This document shows positions 33,101 to 33,298 of a stretch of 33,298 nucleotides of DNA, piece after piece (the stretch's first letter is position 1; each line of letters starts with the position of its first letter). The DNA comes from Clostridia bacterium. Lineage in GTDB: Bacteria > Bacillota > Clostridia > Oscillospirales > CAG-272. A program made the translations under genes and the position numbers. The notes under the pieces are model-generated. The model worked only from the letters and a program-made list of their open reading frames with translations. It searched no databases and had not been told where the DNA came from. Location of the stretch: the NCBI GenBank assembly GCA_017938425.1, contig JAGBBQ010000022.1:1-33298 (forward strand), in the 5' to 3' direction.

Positions 33101-33298
33101 CCTTGCCCACAAGCTACGGCTACGGCGCGGATGCCGTGATCCTTTTGCGCAAGGATGTAAAAATGAGCGCGGCGGTGCACGATCTTGATACTATGGGCGC
33201 AGGACGAACGCTTACGATCGATCTCGGCGGTCATACGCTGGATATGACGGGCGCGGGGCAGTATAATTCCTTCGCCTTCGATTCCGTTGTGGATGGGG
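30121..33298 (+). CDS. Large secreted esterase-like protein, 3' end beyond the window
   Basis: The frame is open from ATG 30121 (after AAAAGGAGG) to the right edge: 1059 complete codons with no stop. A signal peptide is visible (MKHRR, then a hydrophobic core to about residue 28). An alpha/beta-hydrolase-like domain follows, with nucleophile motif GNSKGG (S395) and a late histidine in DKGHTF (H518); an acidic residue between them is likely but not assigned. From about residue 560 come a bacterial Ig-like/SbsA-type segment and a jelly-roll-like module. At the very end IDLGGHTLDM resembles the DLNGHSL modules of the protein at 15472. It may deacylate plant or mucin glycans; substrate unknown. 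The divergent AraC gene is its likely regulator. Confidence 0.82.
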   Translation, partial: MKHRRIISITFVFIFLCCILTAFGIFAGAQTTVERKGSMIEIEENFSAYRLGDVQRLASDGYIGIPVQLSVYYDGEEGVTSGIGGTPLILYVVNTATERIGTKTDTQIIRSMLDRGYLVCVIDYLESAKATTPALDWSLQSLRANINAGKYFSGMGIPTADYKETFVVPAGYDVSLSHSYWEIDKHSAAGTLEYITKVWNTDVRSIFADRLIYWRDAEGNRKSVQTAYDGTAPVWLNASGAADENGSYIKIKHTLANSVEDCAKPDGSPIDMNLYMHIIYPTAPKNEVPVMCFAASSEHLADAAGTAGRPQLNGFVFSGYAGVLVDYGYVPMARADHYKEFSGTAGVTGDNVTYSIAFYNGVKINTAAMRYLRYLGASDETFAFDSEAIGIYGNSKGGWMMMLGAEHPELLSEQRFFVGHHGESRYEAGETADSASGRIKGGEAQPWLTYNGEALDSGADFIYASCGGGEQHIMDGHAPTFVSCNIGDGTFYATSNNFVNYCRNHDVPCLWFEVDKGHTFTYGEDMNFGVDTYGAFFTFANYYLRGDAVSVVYTSFTKKNTDVDPIADIVIKFSGAVSAEAVETIAVTAVGGEAVSGTWSSQFGNTEWTFRPSAPLAFPSEYTLRVPETLAGDNGVAMGTAYTQSFTTEESEQTAASFAEGTRGGYYFFTVGSDMKAAKKVFLRFAVSCDGTNLAGVYPVSGFSAASPDASSVAASSIGSIPIFGSGVYSCDVAAYVKTLSVGDTAAFLVKMERNVGNSSVFSAPMDTAVQGSLSKASGAIASDISGIEGAGALKLSAFQTNVITGSKESITYYNNTSSVLAISNLIKNGALANADLGRRFTVSFRVYDTVSRKISVSLNGATSSVQGVADYNVSRYNFMTSAGEWTDITFTYTVHEPLLGAAGLISKKLTVSADTLGDIGASYPFYIDSVLVTESASAVSLGAASVAYDPFYVDTTQTPYGQIDEAYADIDAYPIAVFVKNGSAWEFKSASATLPTSYGYGADAVILLRKDVKMSAAVHDLDTMGAGRTLTIDLGGHTLDMTGAGQYNSFAFDSVVDG

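Overview
This window looks like a chromosomal segment of an anaerobic, fermentative, probably gut-associated Clostridia-class Bacillota (Oscillospirales or Christensenellales type; inferred from gene content, not from a marker tree). The pointers are T-box leaders, pyruvate formate-lyase, a 2-oxoacid:ferredoxin oxidoreductase, strong SD sequences, G/C-ending codons, and many short intergenic hairpin repeats.

Layout. 1-660 is an array of about 32 tiny hairpins separated by a constant octamer, ending in a terminator. 938-5390 holds pflB, about 700 bp of tandem structured repeats, pflA and a family I pyrophosphatase. 5516-12877 is the most interesting block. Two promoter/T-box modules in series, read here as Ile (ATC) and Val (GTA) specifiers, lead into an XRE-cupin-acyl-CoA synthetase fusion, a P-loop ATPase, a four-subunit VorB-type ketoacid:ferredoxin oxidoreductase and a branched-chain aminotransferase. 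Together the genes describe a route from branched-chain carboxylate to acyl-CoA, to 2-oxoacid by reductive carboxylation, to Val/Ile, switched on when tRNA-Ile and tRNA-Val are uncharged. The enzyme families are recognised from sequence; the pathway direction is inferred.

12905-15285 holds an amidohydrolase with a palindromic operator candidate and NADP-type glutamate dehydrogenase, which would supply the amino donor for the aminotransferases. 15382-21496 is one very large secreted protein with four beta-helix-like repeats. 21514-25080 is a GH116 glycosidase and a translationally coupled LacI regulator; their promoter -35 lies inside a terminator hairpin. On the minus strand (25115-27572) are a degenerate biotin-ligase homologue and an archaeal-type prolyl-tRNA synthetase, separated by a second mini hairpin array. 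27725-29150 is a class I aminotransferase. 29153-33298 is an AraC regulator divergent from a large secreted esterase-like protein that runs off the right edge and begins, in its last visible residues, a motif shared with the 1991-aa protein.

No tRNA, rRNA, IS element, transposase or CRISPR array was seen. The long open frames antisense to the big genes are codon-bias shadows.
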